Of a stretch of 64,000 bases of DNA, positions 45,455 to 53,844 are shown piece after piece. A program made the position numbers and the translations under genes. This stretch comes from Thermohahella caldifontis (GTDB taxonomy: Bacteria > Pseudomonadota > Gammaproteobacteria > Pseudomonadales > Oleiphilaceae): the NCBI RefSeq assembly GCF_041153465.1, contig NZ_CP154858.1, positions 2,108,001-2,172,000 of the forward strand. Direction: 5' to 3'. The first letter of the stretch is position 1; each line of letters opens with the position of its first letter. The notes beneath the pieces were generated by a model that was not told the DNA's origin, made no database searches, and saw nothing but the letters and a program-made list of their open reading frames with translations.

Positions 45455-45517
45455 AGGTTGAAACCGGGGCCAATGGCCCCACCTTCTCTGTACACATTCG
45501 ACAGGTTGGAGGACAGC

Positions 45518-45748
45518 ATGGAAATGCCCGTACACTCACTCTCGGAATTGTTCAGGCAGTTGGGACTGCCCGATGACCCGGAAAGCATCGAAGCCTTCAT
45601 TGCACAACACAGGCCCCTGCCGCCGGAGATCAAGCTCTGGGAAGCTCCGTTCTGGACGCCTGCACAGGCCGAATTTCTGAAACGCGAAACGGAGGAAGAT
45701 GCGGACTGGGCGGAGCTGATTGACGAACTGAACACCCGCCTGCACTGA
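45518..45748 (+). CDS. DUF2789 family protein
   Basis: A 76-residue acidic protein with the DUF2789 pattern (MHSLSELFRQLGLP-type start, IKLWEAPFWTPAQAEFLKRE, DADWAELIDELN). TTGGAGG lies upstream of ATG 45518. Found mainly in gammaproteobacteria; function unknown. It converges on nhaD, with a hairpin between. Confidence 0.9.
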   Translation: MEMPVHSLSELFRQLGLPDDPESIEAFIAQHRPLPPEIKLWEAPFWTPAQAEFLKRETEEDADWAELIDELNTRLH

Positions 45749-45759
45749 AAAGCACCAAA

Positions 45760-45782
45760 GGGGCGACCGTAACGGTCACCCC
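45760..45782. terminator. Bidirectional hairpin between DUF2789 and nhaD
   Basis: GGGGCGACCG and CGGTCACCCC form a near-perfect 10-bp stem with one mismatch and a TAA loop. It sits between convergent genes and could end both transcripts, though no strong T tract follows on the plus strand. Confidence 0.6.
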
Positions 45783-45816
45783 GGATCCGGGACGCTTGAA
45801 GCGCCCCGGTCAGGTC

Positions 45817-47169
45817 TCACGCACCCAGCAGGTAAACTGCTGCACCCGCCACATAGCCCAGCAGGGCCAGGGGCGAGATGTTCTTCATGTACCAGAAGAA
45901 GTTGATGCGCTCCATCCCCATGGCTGCCACACCGGCTGCAGAACCGATGATCAGGCAGCTGCCGCCGGTACCGGCTGCAAAGGCCATGAACTCCCACATG
46001 GCCGAATCCGTGGGATAGGTGGCCAGGTCATACATCCCCATGGAGGCAGCCACCAGCGGTACGTTATCCACCACAGAGGACAGCAGACCGATCAGGAACA
46101 CAATCGCATTGATGTTGCCGACCGTCTTGTCCAGCCATTCGGCCAGCATGGCCAGCACACCGGTCGCCGACAGTGACGCCACGGCCAGCAGGATGCCCAG
46201 GAAGAACAAAACGCTGGGCGTATCGATTCGCTTGAGGATATTGACGATATGCAGCTCCGAATCCCGGGCGTTGGCCTTGTCCTCATGCATCAGCTCGCTG
46301 ACGATCCAGAGTACGGACAAGCTGAGCAGCATGCCCATGAAGGGCGGCAGATGGGTGACGGACTTGAACACGGGCACGAACAGCAACCCGCCAATGCCGA
46401 CCGCGAAGATGATGTTGCGGTGTGAATCGGATACCGGCGCCTTGTGACCGGCTTCCAGCACTTTCGGCGTGATGCTCTGGCCACGCAGACGGAAGGTGAG
46501 GAACAGCAGCGGGATGATGATCACCATGAGGCTGGGGATGATCAGCGCTTCCATGATGTTCAGCGTGGTCACCTGACCACCGATCCAGAGCATGGTCGTG
46601 GTGACGTCACCGATGGGTGTCCAGGCGCCGCCCGCGTTGGCCGCGATCACGATGATACCGGCAAAGAACAGACGCTCCTTCTGGCTCTCGATCAGCTTGC
46701 GCACCAGAGAAATCATGACGATGGTCGTCGTCAGGTTGTCCAGAGCCGCCGACATGAAGAACGAAAGCATCCCGATGATCCACAGCAGCTTCACCATATT
46801 GGTGGACTGGATGCGATCCGTAATGAGGGTAAAGCCGCCGTGCGCATCCACAAATTCAACGATGGTCATGGCACCGAGCAGGAAGAACAGGATGCTGGCA
46901 ATCTCGCCCAGAGACTCCAGCAACTGATGCTCGCCGACCCAGGTCCGGGCCAGTTCCGGCAGAGCGAGGCCGCCGTGCTCCTCGGTGAACCAGGCCGGCA
47001 GGGCACTGACGTTGACAATATCGGCAGAGTACAGAATGTACAGAGTCCAGCAGACGACCGCCGTCAGCAGCGCAGATGCCGTCTTGTCGATATGAATGTT
47101 GTGCTCGAACACGATGGCCAGATAGCCCAGCACAAACAGCGATGAGAGTATCCAGAGTTCTACAGACAT
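45817..47169 (-). CDS. nhaD: Sodium/proton antiporter NhaD
   Basis: A 450-residue ion-transporter-superfamily antiporter with about 12 helices. Characteristic stretches are ILFFLLGAMTIVEFVDAHGGF, MLSFFMSAALDNLTTTIVM, AANAGGAWTPIGDVTTTMLW and a second-half repeat LIGLLSSVVDNVPLVAA. The two discontinuous TxxxDN-type helices are typical of NhaD. It exports Na+ at alkaline pH and suits a salt- or alkali-adapted cell. The 5' leader contains three stable hairpins. Confidence 0.95.
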   Translation of the reverse strand: MSVELWILSSLFVLGYLAIVFEHNIHIDKTASALLTAVVCWTLYILYSADIVNVSALPAWFTEEHGGLALPELARTWVGEHQLLESLGEIASILFFLLGAMTIVEFVDAHGGFTLITDRIQSTNMVKLLWIIGMLSFFMSAALDNLTTTIVMISLVRKLIESQKERLFFAGIIVIAANAGGAWTPIGDVTTTMLWIGGQVTTLNIMEALIIPSLMVIIIPLLFLTFRLRGQSITPKVLEAGHKAPVSDSHRNIIFAVGIGGLLFVPVFKSVTHLPPFMGMLLSLSVLWIVSELMHEDKANARDSELHIVNILKRIDTPSVLFFLGILLAVASLSATGVLAMLAEWLDKTVGNINAIVFLIGLLSSVVDNVPLVAASMGMYDLATYPTDSAMWEFMAFAAGTGGSCLIIGSAAGVAAMGMERINFFWYMKNISPLALLGYVAGAAVYLLGA

Positions 47170-47196
47170 AAACTATTGCCCCTACAACAGAATGAT

Positions 47197-47270
47197 GGTG
47201 CCGGACGGCACCGGATAACCCGAATCCACCCACTTTGAGGGTGGCTGCGACCGGCCGGATCAATACGGCC
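47197..47270 (-). promoter_or_regulatory. Structured 5' leader of nhaD (three hairpins)
   Basis: Read on the minus strand there are three successive stems: GGCCG/CGGCC (47270-47253), CCACCC/GGGTGG (47244-47226) and GGTGCCG/CGGCACC (47212-47197). They end 27 bases before the nhaD start. The arrangement could be a regulatory leader (for example an ion-responsive element) or just stable mRNA ends. No known riboswitch consensus could be confirmed by eye. Confidence 0.4.
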
Positions 47271-47291
47271 AATGCATGCGACAAGATGGAT

Positions 47292-47642
47292 TCAGCGAGG
47301 AGGGGCCTGGGGCTGGCGGGGTGAAAAACGGCCCGCCAATCGCGGCTGGGCTGGTACGCGTTGCGAACGGCACCGGGCGGGCACGGCCGGATAAGCGGGC
47401 TCGGCCTGCAAAATCCCGGAGATTTCATCCGTCTCGGAATCGGGCAGTGCTGCACAGATCCCCACCAGTCCCGGTACCAGTCCGGGCTGGCGGGCCTGCG
47501 GCCCCGGGGCACATGCAAACGCACGGTCTGCATCATCCGGGCACGCCGATAACTGCACTGAAGCCGCACTCTGGCCGGCGGACAACAGTCCCAGCAACCA
47601 GACCAGACTCATGGCCAGAAAGAACGGTACTCTGCGCAACAC
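47292..47642 (-). CDS. Possible small secreted protein, unknown
   Basis: From GTG 47642 (or ATG 47612) the frame encodes 116 (106) residues starting with a good signal peptide (FFLAMSLVWLLGLLSAGQSA). The mature part is rich in Pro, Ala and Arg, with four Cys. Only the leader looks gene-like; the rest is low-complexity and could be chance coding. It lies upstream of nhaD on the same strand. The remaining 275 bases to vgrG show only a -10 element. Confidence 0.35.
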   Translation of the reverse strand: MLRRVPFFLAMSLVWLLGLLSAGQSAASVQLSACPDDADRAFACAPGPQARQPGLVPGLVGICAALPDSETDEISGILQAEPAYPAVPARCRSQRVPAQPRLAGRFSPRQPQAPPR

Positions 47643-47876
47643 CTGATCCCCCGGAACCGGGCACACCCGGAAAAAGTTGCCGCCTTATAGCACAAAAAAC
47701 GTGCACTCTCAATGATCCCCTGTGCGCAAGTCGAACAGCGGCGATGTTCCCGGGCGCGGAGCGGGGTGCGGTACGGAAGCGCTGACGCCTCAGCAGGACA
47801 ACCGCTACCCAGCGCGTATTCACGGAACCGCACGCCGTATTCCATCCGGCCTATGGCACCCCCCGGCCGGACTGCC

Positions 47877-47882
47877 TATAAT
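47877..47882 (+). promoter_or_regulatory. Perfect -10 element upstream of vgrG
   Basis: TATAAT lies 36 bases before the vgrG start. The -35 region at 17-base spacing (TGGCAC) is poor, so the promoter may need an activator. Confidence 0.45.
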
Positions 47883-47917
47883 CCGTGCAGTTTCAGGGAT
47901 CTGAACAGGACGCTGCC

Positions 47918-50569
47918 ATGGAACTGGCTGCCAATACTGCCCGCCTGACGGTGCGGGTTGCCCGAATGGACGCGGATCTCCGTGTCCTCAGTCTGACCCT
48001 CAGCGAAGCTCTTGCCGAGCTCTCGCATGCCACCCTCGTCATTGTCTCGCCGGAACCGTTGCCCGGGCCAGAGGACTGGCTGTCACGCGATGTCCACGTC
48101 TGCCTCCGGGGCCGCTGCGGTGAACGACACCTGCATGGTGCCGTGAACGAGGCATGGCGTCTGCAGGATATCGGCCGCTTTCAGCGCATGCAGATCACCG
48201 TGGTGCCCCATGCCTGGTGGCTGACCGAGCGCTGCCGCTACCGGATTTTCACCGAAACCACTGCCGTGGACATCGCCCGCGCTCTCTGGCGCGAAGCCGG
48301 TCTGCGGCAGGACGATCTGGTCTTTGACCTTCGGGCAACGCCGCCCGTCTGGCAATACCGCACCCAGTCCGGCGAAAGCGAGTGGGACTTCCTCTGCCGG
48401 CTGTTCAGTGAACTGGGCTGGTACTGGTATTTCCGTCACGAAGCGGACCGCCACATCCTTATGGTTTCGGATCACGCCGGCGCCCTGATACGCCCCGACG
48501 GCACGCGACGCCATGTGGCCATCCATTACGACCGGCAGAGCGGCCAGAGCGAAATCCTCTACCGCTTTCAACGCGTTCGCCGCCGTGCCCTGCATCAGGT
48601 CAGAACCCGGCGTTACCGCATGGGCACGCCGCTGGCCATCGAGACGGGCGAAGCCAGGCATGACCAGGCCTCCCCCTCCGGCCTGCACGAGCACTTTGTG
48701 CACCAGGAAGACGCTCCCGATGCCCGGATGCAGGCAGAAAACTGGCTGAACAGCCTCAATGCCGGTTGCGACCACTGCATCGCCCAGGGCAACCGGGCGG
48801 ATCTGCACTGCGGCGAGGTGCTGAGCTTCCGCTTCCCCGATGACACCCGGTCGGACTGGCTGATCACCGGCCTCACCCAGCAGATTGCCCACCCTCAGGT
48901 GCTTGAAGAACTGGCCAGCGATTCGTTCCGGCATTACCAGACCCTCACCGCCGTACCGGACACCCAGACCTGGCGGCCACCCCGACAGACACCCCGGCGT
49001 CTGACCGGTTTCTGGCCCGCCATCGTCACCGGTCCCGAACCCGGCAAGGTCTTCACGGACGATCAGGGCCGCGTGCAGGTACGCTTTGCCTGGGACCCGG
49101 ACGGCCAGCCCGGCACCTGGCTGCGTGTGAGCCAGCGCCTGGCCGGCAACCGCTGGGGCAGTCTCATGCTGCCGCGCGCGGGCGATGAAGTGAGCGTCCT
49201 GTTTCTCGAAGGCAACCCCGACACCCCCGTGGTCGCCGGCCGGCGTTACCACAGCGCCCATGAAGCGCCCCAGTCCCTGCCCGACGGACAGCACCAGTGG
49301 ATGTTCCGCTCCCGCTCCGCCGATGGCACCGGTCATGAAGTCCTGCTGGACGACAGCCCCGGCAACGCCCACATTCTCCTGCACAGCAGCGGCCAGCTCG
49401 CCCTCAGGGCACGCAAGCGCTACCAGGCCTCCGTACAGGGCAGCGTGCACCAGAAGGTGGCAGGTCACCTGCAGGAAACTACTGACGGCGCGGCCAGTGA
49501 ACAGGCCGACGGCAACTGGAACGAACACGTCAGCGGCCAGACACATCTCCAGGCCGGACAGTCCCTGGTGCTGGGCGGTCAGTCACTGACACTGGAAGCC
49601 GGCGGCAGCATCCACCTCAAGGGTGGCAACGCCCTGTTAAACAGCGGCCAGACGGTCATCTTCAAGGTCGGCGGTGCCGCCGTAAGCTGCGGCCCCGGTG
49701 GGGTTTCTCTCTCCGCCCCGGTGGTCATGGTCAACATGGGTGGCGGCGGGGGCGCAGCGGCAACGGCCAGTCCCGCCGCGCCGGAGAAAAGCCCGGCAGT
49801 CCCCCCTCAGCGTGGCGCACTGCGCACACGGCTCAGGCCGCTGGCCGGCCAGTCTGGCGACCCGGTACACATTCAGCGGCTCATGCCCCTGACGACCGGG
49901 AGCAAATCCGCCCCGGCGACATCACGACCCGAGCCACCCGTGCCCTCGGCGGTGCTGGATAGCAAGGTGAATTTGTTGCCAGAAAACTACAGAACCCCTC
50001 ATTCCATGACTGACAATACACAATCGAAATTAACTGGAGCCTCCTTGACAGATAAAAAAAATACAAAGGCAAAAGAAAACGGTGCAGGCATTAACAATAA
50101 CAAAAAGAAAGCTCTCGTATTTCTGGAGAAGGTTATCCGCCCAACGTTAAACCAATTAGGCCTGGGTGGCCGTGCTGCAGAGGAGTTGATTCTTGGAACA
50201 GCCATTCAGGAAAGCAGGCTCATATATCGCAAACAAATGGGTGGTGGTCCCGCCCTTGGCCTGTACCAAATGGAGCCCGCTACTCATGATGACATCTGGG
50301 AAAATTACCTCACGTACAAGAGCGACCTCGCGGCACAGGTCAAGGCATTAAGACGCAGAAAAGACGAGCATGATGATCTTAGGGAAAATGATGCCTATGC
50401 TACTGCCATGGTAAGAATCCACTATCTGCGTGTCCGTGATCCCTTACCTTCTGCTGGCAATTATGCACAGCAAGCCTCTTACTGGAAAAGGTTCTACAAC
50501 ACACCACTTGGCAAAGGCACTGAAGCTGAATATCTGAAAAACTGGAAAGATTTTATGGAGCAGGAATGA
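47918..50569 (+). CDS. vgrG: Evolved VgrG with C-terminal lysozyme/transglycosylase-like domain
   Basis: An 883-residue type VI secretion spike protein. Residues 1-330 resemble the gp27-like base (EWDFLCRLFSELGWYWYF), 350-440 the gp5 OB fold (FTDDQGRVQVRFAWD, NRWGSLMLPRAGDEV), and 450-620 the beta-helix needle repeats (QASVQGSVHQKVAG, SIHLKGGNALLNSG). After a Pro/Ala linker, residues 700-883 form a helical domain with LILGTAIQESRLIYR and GPALGLYQMEPATHDDIW, the Glu-Ser...GLYQM pattern of lysozyme-like lytic transglycosylases. This would cut peptidoglycan of the target cell. The tail is markedly AT-richer than the body, showing a swapped module. ATG 47918 has AGGA upstream. A probable immunity gene overlaps by 4 bases. 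Confidence 0.93.
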   Translation: MELAANTARLTVRVARMDADLRVLSLTLSEALAELSHATLVIVSPEPLPGPEDWLSRDVHVCLRGRCGERHLHGAVNEAWRLQDIGRFQRMQITVVPHAWWLTERCRYRIFTETTAVDIARALWREAGLRQDDLVFDLRATPPVWQYRTQSGESEWDFLCRLFSELGWYWYFRHEADRHILMVSDHAGALIRPDGTRRHVAIHYDRQSGQSEILYRFQRVRRRALHQVRTRRYRMGTPLAIETGEARHDQASPSGLHEHFVHQEDAPDARMQAENWLNSLNAGCDHCIAQGNRADLHCGEVLSFRFPDDTRSDWLITGLTQQIAHPQVLEELASDSFRHYQTLTAVPDTQTWRPPRQTPRRLTGFWPAIVTGPEPGKVFTDDQGRVQVRFAWDPDGQPGTWLRVSQRLAGNRWGSLMLPRAGDEVSVLFLEGNPDTPVVAGRRYHSAHEAPQSLPDGQHQWMFRSRSADGTGHEVLLDDSPGNAHILLHSSGQLALRARKRYQASVQGSVHQKVAGHLQETTDGAASEQADGNWNEHVSGQTHLQAGQSLVLGGQSLTLEAGGSIHLKGGNALLNSGQTVIFKVGGAAVSCGPGGVSLSAPVVMVNMGGGGGAAATASPAAPEKSPAVPPQRGALRTRLRPLAGQSGDPVHIQRLMPLTTGSKSAPATSRPEPPVPSAVLDSKVNLLPENYRTPHSMTDNTQSKLTGASLTDKKNTKAKENGAGINNNKKKALVFLEKVIRPTLNQLGLGGRAAEELILGTAIQESRLIYRKQMGGGPALGLYQMEPATHDDIWENYLTYKSDLAAQVKALRRRKDEHDDLRENDAYATAMVRIHYLRVRDPLPSAGNYAQQASYWKRFYNTPLGKGTEAEYLKNWKDFMEQE

Positions 50570-51147
50570 ACTCTATGTGCAACAGGTATCTGTCGTTGGT
50601 TCTGACTTTTATATTATGCACGACAACTGTGCATGCAGACACACAATCGTGCCATATGTATACAATAAGGAAACCTCTCCTGAGCACCGAAACGGCCCAC
50701 AGGATAGCAACTGATCTGCGGGGAATTTTTGAAGGTCGTCTCCTTTACCCATCCGGCAAAGATTGCCTGCCATCTGATCAGGTGCTGATTCTGGGGCTAC
50801 ATGATGATGAACGCCCCGAAGTGCTGGCCTATCTGAACGGTCACACCCCGGATCTGAGTATCCATACTTTGGATGGAGTCACTTATATTGCTGCCAAATA
50901 CTTCACCGGCGGGAATCTTCAGGTGCTCAGGATATTCAGAAGGGCCCCCGCAGGCTGGGTAGCGCTGTACGGTCCAACCCCTTCAAGCAACATGCGATCC
51001 ATCAACATCAACGGCAATATCATAGAAGTACGCAACATCATCATCCAGCAAGACCAACAGCATGTTGAGACTGAGCGCTATATAGTTGTGGATGATCGAG
51101 TTCAGGACGTTAGGGAGCCTCTGAAAAACTCTCCAAATGAAGGATAA
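50566..51147 (+). CDS. Secreted protein, probable immunity to the VgrG tail
   Basis: A 193-residue protein with a signal peptide (YLSLVLTFILCTTTVHA). The mature domain is beta-rich (VLAYLNGHTPDLSIHTLDG, YIAAKYFTGGNLQVLRIFRR). ATG 50566 overlaps the vgrG stop (ATGA). Periplasmic targeting is what an immunity protein against a wall-degrading effector needs. No known immunity family is recognised, so the role is inferred from position and export signal. Confidence 0.7.
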   Translation: MNSMCNRYLSLVLTFILCTTTVHADTQSCHMYTIRKPLLSTETAHRIATDLRGIFEGRLLYPSGKDCLPSDQVLILGLHDDERPEVLAYLNGHTPDLSIHTLDGVTYIAAKYFTGGNLQVLRIFRRAPAGWVALYGPTPSSNMRSININGNIIEVRNIIIQQDQQHVETERYIVVDDRVQDVREPLKNSPNEG

Positions 51148-51172
51148 TAAGCCATCAGATACCAGCTGACCT

Positions 51173-53086
51173 CCCGAGTTCGACATAAAAATTCGTAACT
51201 TGTTGTTTTATTTAGTGTTGAATTTCAAACGCTTCACTACATTGAGCGTTTTATGACCAGATTCAGACCGCAGGCTTCGGCACCTTGAGACTCTTTAACA
51301 ACTCAAGTTGTGTTGCATCCAGCGTAGTCACGCCGGTCAGCAGCTTTCCATTCACCGTAATCCGGTGCTTCTGGATACTGGTCAGCATGTCCAGACAGCG
51401 TTCCGGAGAGGTGTCCGAGCCGGCCGCTCGCAGCCGCATCCGCATCACCCGGTGCAGCACCAGCGCCAGGAAGCAGATCAGGGCGTGAGCACGGATGCGC
51501 TGAGGCAACCTGTGGTACATGGGACCGATTTCAAATTCGGACTTGAGCACCCGGAAGCCACGTTCGATATCGGCCAGTGCACGGTAGCGGCTGACTATCT
51601 CCTCCGCCGGCAGATCGCGGACATTGGTGACCAGCATGAGCTTGCCATCAAGCCGCTCCAGCGCCCTCTGGCGGGGCACCCGGAGCAGATAGCCCAGCTC
51701 GCCGCTGTCCAGATCCACTTCCATCAGGTGGCTCATGCCCGCCGCTTTCACGGCCGCATGCAGTCTGGCGATGGCTGCCGTTTCGGACAACCGGCGTCCC
51801 CGTACGGGTGCGCCGGCTTCCTGCATGTCCAGCCGGTCAAAGAGCCCGCGTGCCAGGGCGCGCAATTCGTCGAGCTGTGTCTGGCGTGCCGCGCGTTGCT
51901 GCAACGCCATGTCCTCGCGGTGATCCACAACCAGACGTCGGTCCTGCCAGCAGGTTTCGTCCGTCCAGTCCGGTGTGCCTTCCCCGTGCTGGTCATGCAG
52001 GGGGGTGATGACATCTTCCATGTCACCGTAACGGGAAGCGGGCACGGCCAGAATGTATTCCAGGGGCTGCCCCGAAGGCAGACGTACGCCCTCCAGCGCC
52101 TTCAGGTTCTCAAGATTCAGCAGTCCCCGGTCGGCCACAACCACCACCCGCTGTACCGGATAGCGTTCGCATACCCGGGTCAGCATGGGCTGCAGGGTGG
52201 AGGCTTCACTGACGTTGCCCTCGAATACCTCGTGAGCCAGCGGGATGCCGTCCGCTGTCTGAATGAGCCCGATGACCACCTGGCGGGCCAGTCCGCCGGA
52301 CTTGCTGCGGCCGTACCGCCTCAGGTCGCCTTCCTGCTCGCTGTCGCCTTCCGCCGTCACCGTGGTCAGGTCATAGAAGACCACCGACAGCGCGTCATCC
52401 AGAAGCGGCCGGATCTGTCCGGCCAGCACTTCCTCGATACGATCCTGCTTCTGCACCAGCACATCCATGGCGCGCAGCAGGTGCTGATGGGTGATGTGTG
52501 AGGTATCCTCGGGAAAGGCCACCGTCTCCAGCCAGCGCAGCACCCCCAGTTTGGATGCCGGATTGCGGAGGCGGTTGAACACCATGATCCGGAGCAGCTG
52601 TTCCACATCAGTGGTGCGGGAAGATGAACGAAAGACCCGGCGCAGCAGGTCGAAGCCCAGCTGCTGCCAGAGTGACTGCAGGACATGGATGTCACCCAGA
52701 CTGCGCGCGGTATCGAAGGCGACACGCAGATCTTCGGGGGCATTGCCTTCGGTGCGGCCAAGGAGCTTGCCCAGACTGTTGATCAGGGCATCGGCTTCGG
52801 CGATGACCTTCTCGTAGCGGCCCAGGGTGGCGAGGGTTTTCTGGCGCGGCCTGCCCTGCTCGTCGCGATAGGCTTCAACGAGCTGGACATAACGTCTGGG
52901 GCCGGATTTGGTGATGCGCAGGTACATGGCACTACATTATCAAACCGCAATATTTTTTCAACATGTTTACTATAACATATCAGTGCCACTACATGATTTT
53001 TCAGGCCTATTGGCTATAACTGCCTGATTTGACGACCTGCCAGTCTCTGAAAAAGGGGGATTTGAGGGGGAAGTGTCGAACTCGGG
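51173..53086. mobile_element. IS1634-family insertion sequence
   Basis: A 1914-base element bounded by 13-base perfect inverted repeats CCCGAGTTCGACA (51173-51185) and TGTCGAACTCGGG (53074-53086), with one transposase on the minus strand. No target duplication is visible in the flanks, which suggests later recombination. It sits between the VgrG immunity gene and a toxin C-terminal fragment. Confidence 0.85.
51263..52927 (-). CDS. IS1634-family transposase
   Basis: A 554-residue DDE transposase of the IS1634 (IS4 superfamily) type: MYLRITKSGPRRYVQLVE at the N-terminus, DLTTVTAEGDSEQEGDL with the first Asp near 180, VVVADRGLLNLENL with the second Asp, and ADIERGFRVLKSEFEIGPMYH with the catalytic Glu in a Y(2)R(3)E(6)K-like C-terminal signature. 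The gene looks intact, so the element may be active. Confidence 0.95.
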   Translation of the reverse strand: MYLRITKSGPRRYVQLVEAYRDEQGRPRQKTLATLGRYEKVIAEADALINSLGKLLGRTEGNAPEDLRVAFDTARSLGDIHVLQSLWQQLGFDLLRRVFRSSSRTTDVEQLLRIMVFNRLRNPASKLGVLRWLETVAFPEDTSHITHQHLLRAMDVLVQKQDRIEEVLAGQIRPLLDDALSVVFYDLTTVTAEGDSEQEGDLRRYGRSKSGGLARQVVIGLIQTADGIPLAHEVFEGNVSEASTLQPMLTRVCERYPVQRVVVVADRGLLNLENLKALEGVRLPSGQPLEYILAVPASRYGDMEDVITPLHDQHGEGTPDWTDETCWQDRRLVVDHREDMALQQRAARQTQLDELRALARGLFDRLDMQEAGAPVRGRRLSETAAIARLHAAVKAAGMSHLMEVDLDSGELGYLLRVPRQRALERLDGKLMLVTNVRDLPAEEIVSRYRALADIERGFRVLKSEFEIGPMYHRLPQRIRAHALICFLALVLHRVMRMRLRAAGSDTSPERCLDMLTSIQKHRITVNGKLLTGVTTLDATQLELLKSLKVPKPAV

Positions 53087-53429
53087 TAATCAGACTGCTC
53101 GTGTTGGAGCAAATTTTGACCAGCTGACATTGATTTTTGACAGAATTGCTGAGAAAAGCACACAATCAGGAAAGGTTCTTCCTAATGGGAATATGGCTAC
53201 GGCGCATGCTGAAGTTGGGGCGATACAACAGGCATTTGACGCAGGCGCGACATCAGGCGCAGATATGACGTTAACTGTTACAGGGAAAGCTGTTTGTGGA
53301 TTTTGCCGTGGTGATTTAGCAGCAATGGCTGAACGAGCCGAATTGAAATCCTTGACAGTATACGAAGAAGCAACGGGAAATACCCTATATTGGCAACCAG
53401 GCATGAAATCTTTGAAAAAGGTGAAATAA
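53073..53429 (+). pseudogene. C-terminal deaminase toxin module, 5' part removed by IS1634
   Basis: About 114 residues downstream of the IS end (53087) carry a MafB19-type cytidine-deaminase fold: HAEVGAIQQAFDAG (zinc His and catalytic Glu) and VCGFCRGDLAAMAE (the CxxC zinc ligands). This is a polymorphic-toxin tail. The only start (GTG 53073) lies in the IS repeat, so the delivery and linker parts have been lost. The stop overlaps the start of a following gene (TAATG), as in toxin/immunity pairs. The region is AT-richer than the chromosome. Confidence 0.8.
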
Positions 53430-53500
53430 TGTTTTCTTTTACTTGGGTGATTGGATGTGGTGAAAGTGCACAGGGTGGCAGTGATCTTGCCCAGCAATAG
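53429..53500 (+). pseudogene. Immunity gene remnant cut by IS3
   Basis: ATG 53429 is coupled to the deaminase stop and gives about 20 native codons (FSFTWVIGCGESAQGG) before the left end of the IS3 element at 53490. The frame then stops at 53500 within the IS. The position is that expected for the cognate immunity gene, now lost. Confidence 0.6.
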
Positions 53501-53544
53501 TGGACACCTCATTAAGCGAGTACACTACGCTACAGAGGTGAACC

Positions 53545-53844
53545 ATGGCAAGAAAGAACACACAAGGCAAATCAACACGCAAGCGCTACTCCGAGGACTT
53601 CAAGAAGGAGGCGCTGGCGTTGGCTGACAGCGTTGGCATCAGTGCGGCAGCCAAAGACCTGGGATTGCACGAATCACAGCTGTATAACTGGCGCAGCAAG
53701 GCCAGGCAGGCCCAGGGCCAGAGCGAGGCCGAACAGCAGCTCGCCGCGGAAAACGCCCGCCTCAAGCGGCAACTGGCACAACAGGCAGAGGAGCTGGCCA
53801 TTTTAAAAAAGGCGGCGGCGTACTTCGCCAAGAGCCTGAAGTGA
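53545..53844 (+). CDS. IS3-family transposase OrfA
   Basis: A 99-residue HTH protein (KRYSEDFKKEALALADSVG, AAKDLGLHESQLYNW) with a leucine-zipper C-terminus. It overlaps orfB by 4 bases. An A6G slip site at 53805-53811 (TTTTAAAAAAGG) is placed for the usual -1 frameshift that makes OrfAB. Confidence 0.93.
   Translation: MARKNTQGKSTRKRYSEDFKKEALALADSVGISAAAKDLGLHESQLYNWRSKARQAQGQSEAEQQLAAENARLKRQLAQQAEELAILKKAAAYFAKSLK

Noticed and set aside
47276..47785. A 169-codon plus-strand frame before vgrG
   Set aside because: Proline/arginine-rich composition, no ribosome site and overlap with the better minus-strand candidate.
48083..49546. A 487-codon minus-strand frame
   Set aside because: Antisense shadow of vgrG with no recognisable domain or ribosome site.
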